Positions 42,007-55,455 of a stretch of DNA of 64,000 nucleotides are shown here, piece after piece. Position 1 is the stretch's first letter. Each line of letters starts with the position of its first letter. The stretch is from Jaminaea rosea (taxonomy: Eukaryota > Basidiomycota > Exobasidiomycetes > Microstromatales). The DNA lies in contig NW_020289976.1 in the NCBI RefSeq assembly GCF_003144245.1, forward strand, positions 620,001 to 684,000. The letters are read 5' to 3'. The notes below the pieces were generated by a model that did no database searches, was not told the DNA's origin, and saw only the letters and a program-made list of their open reading frames with translations. A program made the position numbers and the translations under genes.

Positions 42007-45000
42007 TCATCCCGTCGTGGCCGCCTTCCCATGCCCACCGGCTACAGAACCGCCACTACCAGACCTCGCCTTCCTCGCACTCCCATTGCTGGGTCCCGGC
42101 CCTCCTTCAGCCGCAGGAGATTGCCTACTCTGCACAGGCGTAGCCACGAGCGGGGTCATGATCGACAAGCCAGGCAAGTTGTTGTTGGAACCCTCCGAGC
42201 TCAGCGCCGGCGTCATGGCTCCGGGCGTGGCAGGAGCAGTAGGCGGCGCTGAGCGGTTGTGTGCCATGTGTGCTCTGATGAGATGACCGGCCGCGAGAGC
42301 CGACATGAGGGAGAGTTCACCAGCCATGACCGACGCAACGATGATGCGGGCCAAGCGCTGAGCATTGGCACCGGGCGTCGTCGAGTTCGCACCGGCCACA
42401 CCCAGCAGCTCCAGCATCGCACGCTGAGGTGAGAGACCAGTGCCACCACCAACGGTGCCCACCTCGATGCTGGGCATGCTGCAGGTGATCAGTAGGTCGT
42501 CATCCTCATCCTCATCGCCGCTCTTGGACGGCAAGGCCTCCATGAGGGTAATGCAGTTGGACGACTCAACGTTCTGTGCTGGGTCCTGCCCGGTGGCGAG
42601 GTAGATGGCCGTGAGGATGTTGGCTGCGTGCGCATTGAAGCCACCTACGGAGCCGGCCATAGCAGACCCGACGAGGTTCTTGCGCGTGTTCAACCTCACA
42701 AGAGCCTCGGTGGTAGTCTTGAGGACCGTCTTGACCACCTTGCCCGGCACGACCGCTTCTGCCACCACGCTCTTTCCTCTGCCCTCGATCCAGTTGATCG
42801 CTGCGGGCTTCTTGTCGGTGCAGTAGTTGCCCGACAGGGACAGAATGACCGCCTCGGGGAAGTGGTCCTCGATGAGCATGCCCAACGCCTTCTCTACGCC
42901 CTTTGAAATCATGTTCATCCCCATGGCATCTCCCGTCGCCGTGGCGAAGCGGACATAGAGAGTGCGCCCAGCCATCACGGAGCGCAAGGATGCGAGGCGG
43001 GCGAAGCGTGACGTCGAGTCGAAGGAAGCTTTGATAGCTTTCGCGCCCTCGGCTGAGTCGATCCAGCGCTTGCACTTGGCCGCAGAGACGATGCTCGGGA
43101 ACTCGATGGCGGGGCCGCGCGTCATGGCGTCCTGAGTGAGGACAGTCGTCACACCACCACCGGCGTTGAGGGCTTTGCAGCCTCGCGAAGTTGAGGCGAC
43201 GAGCGTTCCCTCTGTTGTCGCCATAGGAATCGGTGTCACCTGGCCGTCGATGTTGAGCGGCCCAGCAATGCCCACCGGGATCGGCATAAAGCCAACGACA
43301 TTCTCGCAGCAGGCGCCCATGACTTGGCTGTAGTCGTAGCCCAAGTGCGGGAGGAGCGATGACTCGAGCGTGCCGGAAAACGATGCGCGAGAGACGAGCG
43401 CTCTTCGCACCCTGACCGCCCTCGCCGGGTCCTGCAGCGTCTTCTCGAGTGCGTACGGCGCAATCTTCCCCTTTTGCGCAAGGATGGTAATCTCCTCATC
43501 GTTGAGGCGGAACACACCTCCTCCACCGGCGTAGATGTCCAGCAGCTGCTCGAAGGGGCGCGTCTCTGTGCGTCCATCGCGTCCAATGTGGCTGGTAGGC
43601 TGCAATCGCAGGCCACTCCTGCGCTCGTCGGGCATACCCATTGCTCCTTCGCCCTCCGAGCTGGCGGGGATATCGGGCTTCTTGAGCTCTCGCAGCGCGT
43701 CTCCAGCATCTTGGCTGATGGCGACCGCGGGAATGGCAGTGGTGGCTGAAGACGAAGTGGCACTGGTGTTCGAATCGACGGTAGGCTGTTGATCCTTCTG
43801 CGGCCTCGGCAGCTTATCGAGCTGCTTCCTGCCTCCCTGCTTCGTAGCTTGCTCTGCCAGCTTCTGGTGATACTGCGTCAGCTCAGCCGACTCGGTCGCG
43901 GGTCGACCAGCCTTGGCAACTGGCGGATGAGATCTTGAGCGGTAGTAAGGGGGCTTAGGGCTGGTCGTCTTCAAGTCTCGCTCCTGATCGAAGTGAGCGC
44001 CAAGCATGCGAGCTGCGGCGAAGACTGCAGCGCCGGCTGCGTTGCCCTGCGTCACGGCAGCGTTGCCTGACGCGATGCCCTTGAGGAGATGAGCGTTGAG
44101 GAAGATGCTGATGGCCAGGGCGAGTGACATCCACTTGGAGATGACCGGGTCACCAACGATGATTGACCAGCCGGTCATGAAGCTGTCGAGGACGGCTAGC
44201 GAGCCGCCTCCCCTGCCAAAGGAGGCCTTGACCGAGCTTGCGACGTTGTTGGATGACGAGGAGTGGCGGACAGATGAGCCGGCGCCGCCTGAAGCGTTCA
44301 GAGCAGCATCGGCAAGCTGGCTCCGGTCCTCGTCGGCCTCGGGAGCGCCGTCAATGAGAACAAAGATGACCGGATTGGCGACTTTGACAATGACGTCGCG
44401 TTCCTTGCCCTGCGACAAAGCAATGCTGGACAAAATGGGCGACAGAGTGGGCGAGTCCGTGACGGGGGCGAAGAGAGGCGATGACGTCGAGAGGGCGTCG
44501 AAAAGATTGAGCTCCTCGATCGATTGATGGCGAGAAATGGCCGACTGAGCCGTCAGGGTCGAGACGAGGTTAAGCGAGTGCATGGTGAGGAAGGCTGTGA
44601 TGAGGAGCAGCTTGAGGCGAGCCACCGGGTTCTCCTTGCCGCTGCGGCTGCGCTCGAACGGCACCTTGCCCAGCAGCAACTTCAGCACACGACGCCAGAG
44701 GGGACGAGCAGCCTTCTTCCTGTCAGGTGAAACCTGACGAAGGGCAGCGGCGCTTTCGTCACTTCGGATGGACGTCGGCGTCGTGACATTGGAGACGGGC
44801 TCGTCTGAATCGACGTTGGGCGGGGTGCTAGGCCTGGGCCTCGGGGCGCGCAGCCCTCGCATGACCTTGATGCGGTGCACCTCGACCATGACGGTGAGGA
44901 TCGCGACGAAGAAGATCATAAGGAAGGCGCAGTCGAATGCCAGAATGAGGGCGGCCAGCTGGCAAAACTCCCGCAGGCCGCTGAGACCGCTCGTTGCACC

Positions 45001-46672
45001 GACGAGGAGTACGGCAATCTCGATGGCGTAGTCGCGAGCCAGCTGCGGGCCTACTTCCTCGACTGCGCTGCTGACCACGTCGGGTGCTGGAAGCGGTGTA
45101 GGCGATGACCAGCGCAGCTTTGGCTCTGACTTCAGACGAGCGGTGAGCGCTCGAACAAAAGACTCCTCTTGTGACATCTGCGGGTCTTCGCTCGTCAATC
45201 CGGCGAGGTCCTGGCTGCTGCCGAGGTCTGAGGCCATAGCATCATCGCCCCTTGGCGTCACTTGCGAGTCGACCGGCTCGGGCGCAATCTCTGGGTGGGT
45301 GAAGACGGCGCGGGTAAGAAGGAAGGGCTTCTCAAAGCCGACGATGATGACGAGGAAGGGCAAAGCCTCGGAGAGGCAGATGGGGTCGACGACGACTCCA
45401 AGGACGGATGCTGCAGTGAGGGCACAGAGGAAGGCGAAGATGCAGGAGGCGAGGACGCAGGTGCCTGTGAGGGGTGGGGCGAAGTAGGATGATCAGCTCT
45501 CGCAATGATCTCCCAACGTCGGATCTCTCGCGGTGCTCACCCAGCCAGAAGTTACTGCCAAACTTGCGCATCGACAGGAACAGGTTGACAAAGGTGCCGT
45601 GCATCATGACATAGGCCAACAGCATGACGCCGATATCTGCCGAGTCAGCCTTTTGCAGCAAAGCCCAAAAACGGATCACAAAGGCCCGGATCGTGTAGGC
45701 AAGCCAGCGAATGTTGCGCAACTCCTCGGTTGCACCGGACTTTCTACGTCCTCCGGGGGTGTACTGCTCCAGATCAGAATCGGAGATGACGGAGATGAGA
45801 TTGAGCTGTCGATCCTTCTGAGTGAGCAGCTTAGCGTCTGCAGCTGCTGCGGGACCCCGAGCGCGTTGCTTGCCGGCTTCTACGGATCGCGAGGCGTTGT
45901 CCACGATCGAGGCCAAAATGGCCGAGTCGCTTGCTACCTCGAGGAGAGCCTTGCGAGGTGAGACGAAGCTCCCCTCCTGAAACACTCGACCGAAGCTGTA
46001 GGCGTTGAGATCGCCAATGGCATCATAGATCTTTGTCGGGGTGGCGAGCTCAGTGCAATTTTGAGAGAGCTCAGAGTAGAGCTGCTCTGCGACGGCAGGC
46101 AAGTAGGCGTCCTTGAGAGGCACGCTGTGCGGGCGAGCAAGGAGGTCAGTGGGCAATTCTTTTTCGAGTGAGAGCTCCTCACCGACTCACGTTCCCTGAC
46201 GAGCTGCCGCTGATGGCGAAGTACTCCCCTTCTCCGAGTCGGCGAGAATGACTGGCTCTATGATGAGTGTCGTGGCGTCCTTGGGATGCAGCGCGGCGTC
46301 GTCTGCAAGTGGCTGCCAGGCCGCCTTTCCTCCTGCTTCTCTGAAGAAAGTCGTCGTCTGACTCTCAATGGCGCCCGTCGACGTTGGTGGTGTGCGGTTC
46401 GAAGTCGAAGAGGCGGCGGCGAGCTGGACAGCATCGCGCTTGAGTGGCTCAAAGAAGTCGGAGTGGGCGACGGCCTTGAGGAGCTGGAAGTACGCTAGTG
46501 TGACGATGATGAAGACGGTCACAATGACCTCAATCGGGTTGCGGGTCGCTCGATGTGCCAATGTGCGGATCAAGGTGCGTGGCCACGACTGCGAAAGGGA
46601 GCGCAGGTCCGAGGACGATGACGCCGAGCCCGCCTTGCTCCTGACTTGGGGCTCAGCATGAAGCTGTCCCAT
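42007..46672 (-). CDS. HMG1: 3-hydroxy-3-methylglutaryl-CoA reductase
   Basis: Exons 46672-46191, 46124-45541 and 45464-42007 give 1507 aa. It makes mevalonate from HMG-CoA and NADPH at the ER, the committed step of sterol synthesis. The N-terminal half has membrane segments, including one at about 45-65 and a sterol-sensing block from about 356 ([21 protein letters not shown]). The catalytic domain is about 970-1425, with [35 protein letters not shown] and [13 protein letters not shown]; the final His region is [12 protein letters not shown] long Ser/Gln linker joins the halves. It is longer than yeast Hmg1 (about 1050 aa), mainly through linkers and a roughly 85-residue tail. Confidence 0.96.
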
Positions 46673-48098
46673 GATGACGGCGAGAGGCTTGAGCGATGCG
46701 ATGCGATATGATGATGTCGATGAAGATGGTGAAATCGAAGTGAGAGTCTGGAAAAGAGGGTAGCAGGTGACGCAGATGCCAATAGAATCCTCGGTCTCTG
46801 TCCCTCTCGCCTCTCTCTTTCTCCCTTTGCCTCGCTCGTCGATGGCAATTACCAATAGAGCTCCCCGCCGGTCGAGACCCTATGTGTCAAATCGTTGAGT
46901 GCGGTACACTCTGCGTCGAACTGTCTGTCAAGCAGCGAGATGGTGGTCTAGGCTGCACTGCGATCAGACGTCGCAGAGGGAATGATTTGGGGACAAAGGT
47001 AAGATTGCCCTCGGCGTCAGGCGTCGAGACAGACAGGCGGGCTTGGGCCTCTGGCCTCTCACCGGCTTCGACGCGGTCGAGCGCGGGCAGTCGGGCGGGG
47101 CTGCCTAGTTGAGAGAGTTGAGGGCTCGAGAAGCCACAGCCAGTCAGCAAAGAGGGTCCACGACTTCCACAACGCGGGATCTCGAGGACAAAGGAAGCAA
47201 TCGGGCTGGTCTGCCACGATGTTGATGATGGCAACATTGCCCTCATGACCATGCTCGAAATGATCTCATGGTCGTGTGCCTGGCCGCTCACCAAATTTCG
47301 CCCAACCTGTCGTATCTTTCTCTCTGTCGCCTTATTCTCAGCGGCAAGGGGCTCGCTGCCCCACAGAAGAGCGAGGCGTTGTTCCGCACGTCGACCACAA
47401 AAAGCAGCGAAGAACAAGAGCGAGCGCGGAGAGTCCGGCACCAGCGGCGAGGGCGGCGGCAAGTCAGCGAACGGGCATCGCGAGTGTGGGCGGGCGTGGC
47501 AACGCGATACGCGATGGAGAAGGTGAGTGTGGAGGCCCAGCAAGGCATTTGATTTGATTCGTCGCCAACTGGCGCTTGATCGTATGGCCCTCAATGTGGA
47601 AGGTGTCACGTCAATGCGCCTTTCGTGGTGCCAACGTCTGCGATTGAGCTTCTTCGGCCGGCCAGGACGCGTCGAAGAACAGGCGCAGCGCCCAGCTACG
47701 GTCGATGGCTCCTTTTGGTTACGACCAACGCAGTCAAACGATCACACAATCAGACAAGTTGCGTTGCTATGTGCTTGTATTGACTAAATGAGATGAAGAA
47801 GAGCGTGATGAAGACTGGCTGACTTGGCCAACTGCTATGAGTAGGCAAAGACAAAAAGGGGGCAGGTGGGCACGCCAAGAAATCGTGCGTGCCCACAACC
47901 ATCCAGGGAGGATGATGTAGGAAAAGGTGATGAAGGAAGCAAAGAGGGAACATTGCGATTCAGGGGATCGTATCGTTGATGCTGCGTGGTTCGTGAGAAG
48001 GTGGTGGGTGGTGATGGTGGTGGTGGCATCGTCGTCGCGTGCTTTGCGTGAAGAAAAGGATCGAGATGGGTGCTGTGTACTACGGCGTCAACGGTGTC
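46673..48098. other. Long intergenic region upstream of HMG1
   Basis: About 1.43 kb between the HMG1 start and the cyclin stop (both minus), one of the largest gaps here. The open frames within it (for example 46887-47609 minus) start at non-ATG codons and look like chance frames. It probably holds the extended HMG1 promoter and the cyclin 3' end. I could not identify a convincing sterol-response element by eye. Confidence 0.5.
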
Positions 48099-49830
48099 TC
48101 AGAGCGGTGACTCCTCCCTCTCATCCGCGCCATCAATCTCGCTCGGTGCGCACGACTCGCTGGTCGGCCTGACCAAGCCCTCCTGCCCAAATAGGTCGAC
48201 CCTCAATTGCCCCAAGTCCTGCTGGTCGATGTCCGACTCTGGTACAACCGCGTCAGGGTAGGTGGTGCGGGCCCACTCCACTACGTAGTTGGATGCGCGC
48301 ATGAACTTCTTTGCGGCGTACTTCTTGTGGAACTGCGGGTGCGCAATGGGGCGCAGCGTGTAGTCGAGCATGATCTCCGCGGTGCCCAAGAGCTCATACT
48401 CGGAGTAAGACGAGTAGTGAACCAAGGTGGGAGTCCAGGGCCCACGCTCAAGGACTTTGCGCGCCATCCAGATTGAGGCGGCAGCGATGAGAGAAGGCGG
48501 ATGCTCGAGGAGGCGGTAGTCGACGAGAGAGATCTCCATGAAGTACTTGGCTACGGTGCGCGTCTGAATATCGTAGTTGTCTGCCTTGGAAATACGGCGT
48601 AGGAAGTTCATCGGGTTGGCATAGCTGAGATTGAAGCCGAGGACTTTGAGCATGTAGCGCTCCGCTTTTAGGATCTCCTCGGTGTCGTAGCCGCCGTCTG
48701 CAAGGTAGAGGAAGTTGCTCACGCTAGGGCAAAGGACCTCCTCGTACTTGGCTGCGATGAACATGGCGGTGAGGCCGACGAGCTGCAGCTTGTTGAGCGA
48801 GATGGCGCGCGTGGTGAGGAACCGGTCCACAACGTTGAGGGCAAGGAACAGCGTCTCGGGCAGCATGCGGAATTTGGAGTGCGTGTCAATGAGCCAGTCG
48901 ACGAGGACACCGCGCATGCCCCAGTCGATTTCGCCCTGCGTATCCATGTAGCTGCCGTTGGGCATCGTCGTCATCTCGAGGTCCTTCATGTAGGCGAAGA
49001 TCTCGTTCACGTACTCTGCGACCATGAGGGGGTCGTCGGCGTCCTCAGCATCGAGGTCTTCCCATCCTTGGTCCTTGGCCTCGCCCGTCGCATCATCAGC
49101 GCCGACAGTCTTGACTGTCGCATCTTGGTTCTCTACGTCCTCGCCATCGTCGTTGACCTTGACGCGCTTATGGTCGCGGCCGTCTTCGACTTCCTCTTCT
49201 TGAGACTGCTGCTGCTGCTGCTGCTTCTGTTGAGCTGCTTGACGCGCGCGAGAGGCAGCTGTTGGTCTAGACGCGGCACCTCCGTTGGCCACCGTCCTTG
49301 ACGCCGTGGTGGTAGTCGTAGTGGTGCGTCGCGATGGTACGCGTGAAGCAGGCGCCGTCGTCGCAGAAGAAGCCGTCGTACGCCTGCCAGCCATGGCGCT
49401 GGACTCGGCGCGAGGCACCTTTGAACCAGCTGCACCGGCGACTGACGCGCTCTTTGACCGTGTCGCGAGTCCACCCTTGCCATCCTTGTCGTCAGTCGCG
49501 CTGCCCCTAACTGACCCTGCTACGCCGGCAGACTTGCTCCTGTTGGCATTTGTGAGGTCGCCAAGGGCAGCTCGTTTGCGCGTCCCAAGCGTGCTGGAGG
49601 AGGCGCCTGACGCGGCCCTTGATGACGTCCCAGACGCAGCATCATCGGTGCCGGTAGCCGCAGCGTCCTTCTTGACGGCTCGGGGGACATTGGAGGTGCT
49701 GCCTGCTACGCTGCCAGTTGTGCGTGTCCTGAGAGGTGGTCGGCGAGCGTTCTGCGCGATGAGAAGGACGCGGTGAGTAAGACGCGCTGGTGTGGTGATG
49801 TAGACGCGATGTAGAACTCACGCTAGCCAT
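48099..49830 (-). CDS. G2/mitotic B-type cyclin
   Basis: Exons 49830-49822 (only M-A-S) and 49751-48099 give 553 aa. It would be the regulatory subunit of Cdk1 for mitotic entry. The N-terminus has a perfect destruction box, R-A-A-L-G-D-L-T-N (residues 63-71), for APC/C. Then come Thr- and Gln-rich stretches and an acidic zone. The cyclin box (about 270-500) is marked by M-R-G-V-L-V-D-W-L-I-D, K-L-Q-L-V-G-L-T-A-M-F-I-A-A-K-Y-E-E, P-M-N-F-L-R-R-I-S-K-A-D and L-E-H-P-P-S-L-I-A-A-A. This is the Clb/Cdc13 type (cyclin B), and the exact subgroup cannot be set by eye. The reading frame stays open past the acceptor, and the nine-base first exon is the simplest way to get an ATG with good splice sites. 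Confidence 0.9.
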
Positions 49831-50719
49831 GCTGTGGATGTTGTGTGGTAAGCGAAGGGAGTTGCAGAGCTACACGATCGCTGAGAGAGGAATAAAGAGG
49901 CGCGACGTCAGCACGTCTGGACTTGCGCATACGGGGACATCTACGAGTCGCGATGGAGGCGCGATGGAGCGCGAAATAGTAATCGCGAGCTGCGTGACCT
50001 TTGACCAGCAATGCAAGAATGCTCGGCCGCCATCAAATGCAATCAAGAACCCCTCAATAGGTCGCGATCCTCCAATCGCGTCCGGGCCAGATACTCACGT
50101 TGACAAGGGCCTGTTACTCAACTGGTCAGGCGTTTGATGATAGCCTTGCGCGCGTCACGAGGTAAGAGGATACAAATGACGTGAGGCTGTTGCAGACGAG
50201 GGTCTAGCTGGCTGATATCGCGATCTGCGTCTAGCCTCTTTCGAGACGTGTAGGAGCGAGCGTTGCTGGTTGAGATGAGGGAGGCTGGCTCAAGTGCTGC
50301 TGCTGACCGAGGATGGCGGCAAGAAGGGAGATGACAGCGAGAAGGGGAGACGAGGACCGAGTGTTGACGAGGACAAAGCACGCCGAAGACTTGACGACGA
50401 CGACGAAACGACGCGGTCAGTCGCGAATTCCTGCGAGTGATGGGAGATGGGATGGAGGGATGAGAAGGTAGGCAGGCTTCAGAGGAACGCTGCCTTTCCT
50501 CGTCTGGCTGCGTAGAGTCTCGAGTCTCGTCACCAAACACGCCTCGATCTCCGCGGGCGCGTCCTGGCCCGCCCAGAGCTTGACCCGCCTCCGTCGCCGC
50601 CTTCCGCTCCGTTTCGAGTCGGGCGACTGTGGCCCGTGCTCCGTCGAGGACGGGCGTGTCGAGTCGTCGAGTCCGTCGAAGATGGCTTCGTCATCATTAC
50701 CACCACGAGAGACTACATC
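49831..50719. promoter_or_regulatory. Divergent cyclin B / CSN5 promoter region
   Basis: About 890 bp between two divergent start codons. It holds only short frames without domains (for example 50118-50540 minus). No regulatory motif was identified with confidence. Confidence 0.4.
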
Positions 50720-52480
<1,761 letters not shown>

Positions 52481-53511
52481 TAGAGATGGCGAGATATCAT
52501 GATATGTGTGCCCGCGCTTTGCGAGACGACGCTTTCTCTTCCAGTCGCTCGCTAGCCCGCCCAATCATAGCATCTCAGACACTAGTCGCCGTGGCCTTTT
52601 GTTTAACAGTCGAGGCCTTCATCTAGACGGCCCATTCTCTGATGAGAATTGAGCAGCCGCTCTGACCGCCTCCCCTTCTGCGTTCGTTGTCCCATGACCT
52701 CACGCTTGACACTCGACGTCGCCGGGCGGTGTAGGAGCAGCGCGGGCCGCCCGCTCTCTCTCCGTTCTTCCTGGAGCTTGCGTCAAATCTTGCTTGCTCC
52801 AGCTCCAGCTCCGGCTCGAGGCAGAGAGGATGGGGCGATGGTTGATTGATGATGCGGTGCAGGCCGCGGCGGCCAAGGAGAGGAAATACATGCGCTACTC
52901 AGGAGACCTGGCTAATTTTATTGACGACGAGGATGAATGAGCCGTCGTGGCTGCTGTTGTCCCACGCCTTCACGGCAAGCCAAATGAGGCAGTGTGAGAT
53001 TGGATTTCGTGGCACGCCATCCGGAGAGAGGGGAGCCTTGTTGTCTCGGCAGCGTCGAGTCGAGGCTCGATTGCGGGGAAAGGGCAACGCAAGGCACCAA
53101 GGCGCATGAGGACCCTGATCCTGAGCGTACACGCTCCTCAGCAGCAGCCCGCTTTTCCCGAAGATTCGCTGCCAAGGGCCAGAGAGCAAAAGGCGCGCAG
53201 ACGTTGTAGAGAGCTAGTGGTAGGTGTTGAGTAGCGTTCTCAGGGTCGACGAGATATATTCGGCTTGCTGCCTAGCAATCAGGTACACACGCGCACGCTT
53301 CATTCTGTTCCACACCATCGTTCGCCCTCGTTGACATCGACATCGTGACCCACCGCGGACATCCAGCCAAGCAACTAAGCGAGCGAGCAAGCCATTAGGT
53401 GGACCCGCTGCCGGCTAGTCTCAGCCCCTCTATATTTGCTCGGACGTCCTTTCCCCTTCTCTACACTTGTTTCATCTCGTCACATCGTCCGCGACAGTAC
53501 CACAGCTGCTC
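52481..53511. other. Intergenic between CSN5 and the 647-aa hypothetical gene
   Basis: About 1.03 kb. The open frames are short and the long minus-strand ones lack ATG or domains. It contains the CSN5 3' end and the promoter of the next gene, with a TATATT at about 53253-53258. Nothing else seen. Confidence 0.45.
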
Positions 53512-55455
53512 ATGACCGCCCACAGCACCTGGCCTCGCCACCACCGTGGCCCAAGTCTCGACGCCATCGTCGCCTCCTCAGCAAAGCAGGGTGGCTACTC
53601 GCCCGCCAGCGAGTCGTCGTCACCAGCCAATCGCAAACCTCGTCGACCGTCGATATCCCTCTTCAGACTGTCCTGCCCCAACTTCGACGCTGATGCCAAG
53701 CTAGCCAAGTCTCACAGTCATGGCAGGTCGCGCTCCGTCTCTGGACGTCTCATCGAGGACGGCATCACTCTGCTGCCCTTTCTCGATCGCCCCGAAGAAG
53801 TGAGAAACCTCATCTTCGAAACGCCTGCTAATGCAAAGCTCGCCTCACGCCTCGAGCGCTGGGCTGCCAGTCGTGGCCAAGCCGGCCATGACTTCCTGAA
53901 TACACTCACTACCGTAGACCGTAGCCAGATGGGCGATGATCGGTGGGCGACTACGCTTCGCCACGCTTTGGTCAAGGATGTGCCGGACCTCTGGGCCTCA
54001 CTCGCCTTAGCCCTCGGAGCTGACGCTCTCACGCCACTGAGCACAGACGGCTCGGTGCAAGACGGCGGCGATGACGGGAGAAGCATGGACGATGGCTCGA
54101 CTTCTGACCTTTCAACGCCTAGCTCGAGCAGCTTCAACCTGGGCACTACCAAACTAGCTCCACTTACTGCCCTCGCTCCCATACCTGCGCTACGGCCCTC
54201 CGCAGTGGGCCAATCCCACCGTCATCAACCCATGATCGATGATGAGCGAGCGGCTCCTGCCTCACCGACCGAGGGCAACCAAGAGCGATGGCGCTCCCTC
54301 CGCTTTCATCGACCCATCATCTCCACGGCAGCGCAAGACGACAGCGAAGCTCTCACCCCTCAGCGAAGCCAATACAGCTTTGCTCGCACCTTCGAGGGCC
54401 CTACAATGATGAACGCTCGCTCCTCTGGCCGACCAAAGGCGTACAGCATGACGCACTACCTCTCCTCGCGGGAGCTCAACCGCCTCGACGCAGGCAAGGA
54501 AGCGGACATCACACCGTACGAAGAGGCGGCCAAGCTTGAGGCCGAAGGAAGCGAAAAGCCGCCTAGCCTCGGTGTGCTCAAAGACGGGAGGACGAGACAT
54601 CCTTCTGCTGGTACTCCTCAGGACGCTTCAGCCGTGGCTGCTATGCGGGCATCCCTGGGTTTGAGCCCTACGTGCCCGAGTCCAAGTGGCTTGAAGCCGT
54701 GCAGCGCTGCTGGTAGCAGCAAGGCAGGCAGCGACATTGAGGACGACAGCAAACAAGAGGGAGACGGCGAACAAGCGCCTACGACCTCCTCCGCCAACCG
54801 CTCCGCTCTCGCTGAGCATCCACTGTCGCGAGACCGTGACGACAGGCCAGACGGCGATATGGGTATCGACTTTGGTGATGAGCAGTGCGAGGAGGATCTG
54901 CGCAAGTTCGTTGAGCCTGAGAAGCACCAGCACACGCCAACAGCAAGAGGTGCGGCATCTTCCACCTCGCCCAGCATGCGTAGCCCCTTATCACCTCCGT
55001 GGTCGCCCAGCCAGAAGCACCAGCAACTGGCCTCCTCGTCCCCGCAATCCCCCCACCTCATCTTCCCTCTCAGCCCACGCGCCTCTCACTCGCGGGGTCA
55101 GGCTCTTTCGTCTCTACTCGACACGGCGGCCGCTGATCTGGACGATGTACGCACTCTTCTCGGCCCCACCGCCTGGACTCGCATGTGTGAGCTCCTCACG
55201 GGCCTGACGCGCAGCGAAGCCTCTGACGCCAGGCTACTCGAGCGCCTGGCGATGGAGTGCTTTGGCCTCGTGGACCTGGACGAGACGGATGAGCGCAAGA
55301 GGAAAGAAGCAGAGGATCGCCTCTGTGAGGATCCCAGTGGGTACAAGGAGAGGTGGGCGGCATTCGAGAAGCTGTTGACGGTACTCAAGGTGCCAAGGGC
55401 ATCGATTGCGGAGGCTGAGAGGAGGTGCGCGCCTGGGGAGGCGTTGTACGCGTGA
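53512..55455 (+). CDS. Hypothetical protein, 647 aa, no family recognised
   Basis: Single exon starting at the first in-frame ATG (M-T-A-H-S-T-W-P). Two stretches look folded and could be conserved. One is at about 80-190, with I-T-L-L-P-F-L-D-R-P-E-E-V-R-N-L-I-F, F-L-N-T-L-T-T-V-D-R and V-P-D-L-W-A-S-L-A-L-A-L-G. The other is a C-terminal helical block at about 540-647, with D-D-V-R-T-L-L-G-P-T-A-W-T-R-M-C-E-L-L and F-E-K-L-L-T-V-L-K-V. Between them lies a disordered Ser/Pro-rich linker with several S-P sites. No signal peptide or membrane segment. The frame is long, codes with the same bias as its neighbours and has an ordinary start, so I take it as a real gene of unknown role. Confidence 0.65.
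   Translation: MTAHSTWPRHHRGPSLDAIVASSAKQGGYSPASESSSPANRKPRRPSISLFRLSCPNFDADAKLAKSHSHGRSRSVSGRLIEDGITLLPFLDRPEEVRNLIFETPANAKLASRLERWAASRGQAGHDFLNTLTTVDRSQMGDDRWATTLRHALVKDVPDLWASLALALGADALTPLSTDGSVQDGGDDGRSMDDGSTSDLSTPSSSSFNLGTTKLAPLTALAPIPALRPSAVGQSHRHQPMIDDERAAPASPTEGNQERWRSLRFHRPIISTAAQDDSEALTPQRSQYSFARTFEGPTMMNARSSGRPKAYSMTHYLSSRELNRLDAGKEADITPYEEAAKLEAEGSEKPPSLGVLKDGRTRHPSAGTPQDASAVAAMRASLGLSPTCPSPSGLKPCSAAGSSKAGSDIEDDSKQEGDGEQAPTTSSANRSALAEHPLSRDRDDRPDGDMGIDFGDEQCEEDLRKFVEPEKHQHTPTARGAASSTSPSMRSPLSPPWSPSQKHQQLASSSPQSPHLIFPLSPRASHSRGQALSSLLDTAAADLDDVRTLLGPTAWTRMCELLTGLTRSEASDARLLERLAMECFGLVDLDETDERKRKEAEDRLCEDPSGYKERWAAFEKLLTVLKVPRASIAEAERRCAPGEALYA

Noticed and set aside
46887-47609. 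240-aa minus-strand frame in the HMG1 upstream gap
   Set aside because: It starts at a non-ATG codon and has irregular Ser/Arg/Leu-rich sequence with no domain or splice partner.
50118-50540. 140-aa minus-strand frame between cyclin and CSN5
   Set aside because: No domain and unlikely composition; it lies in the divergent promoter interval.
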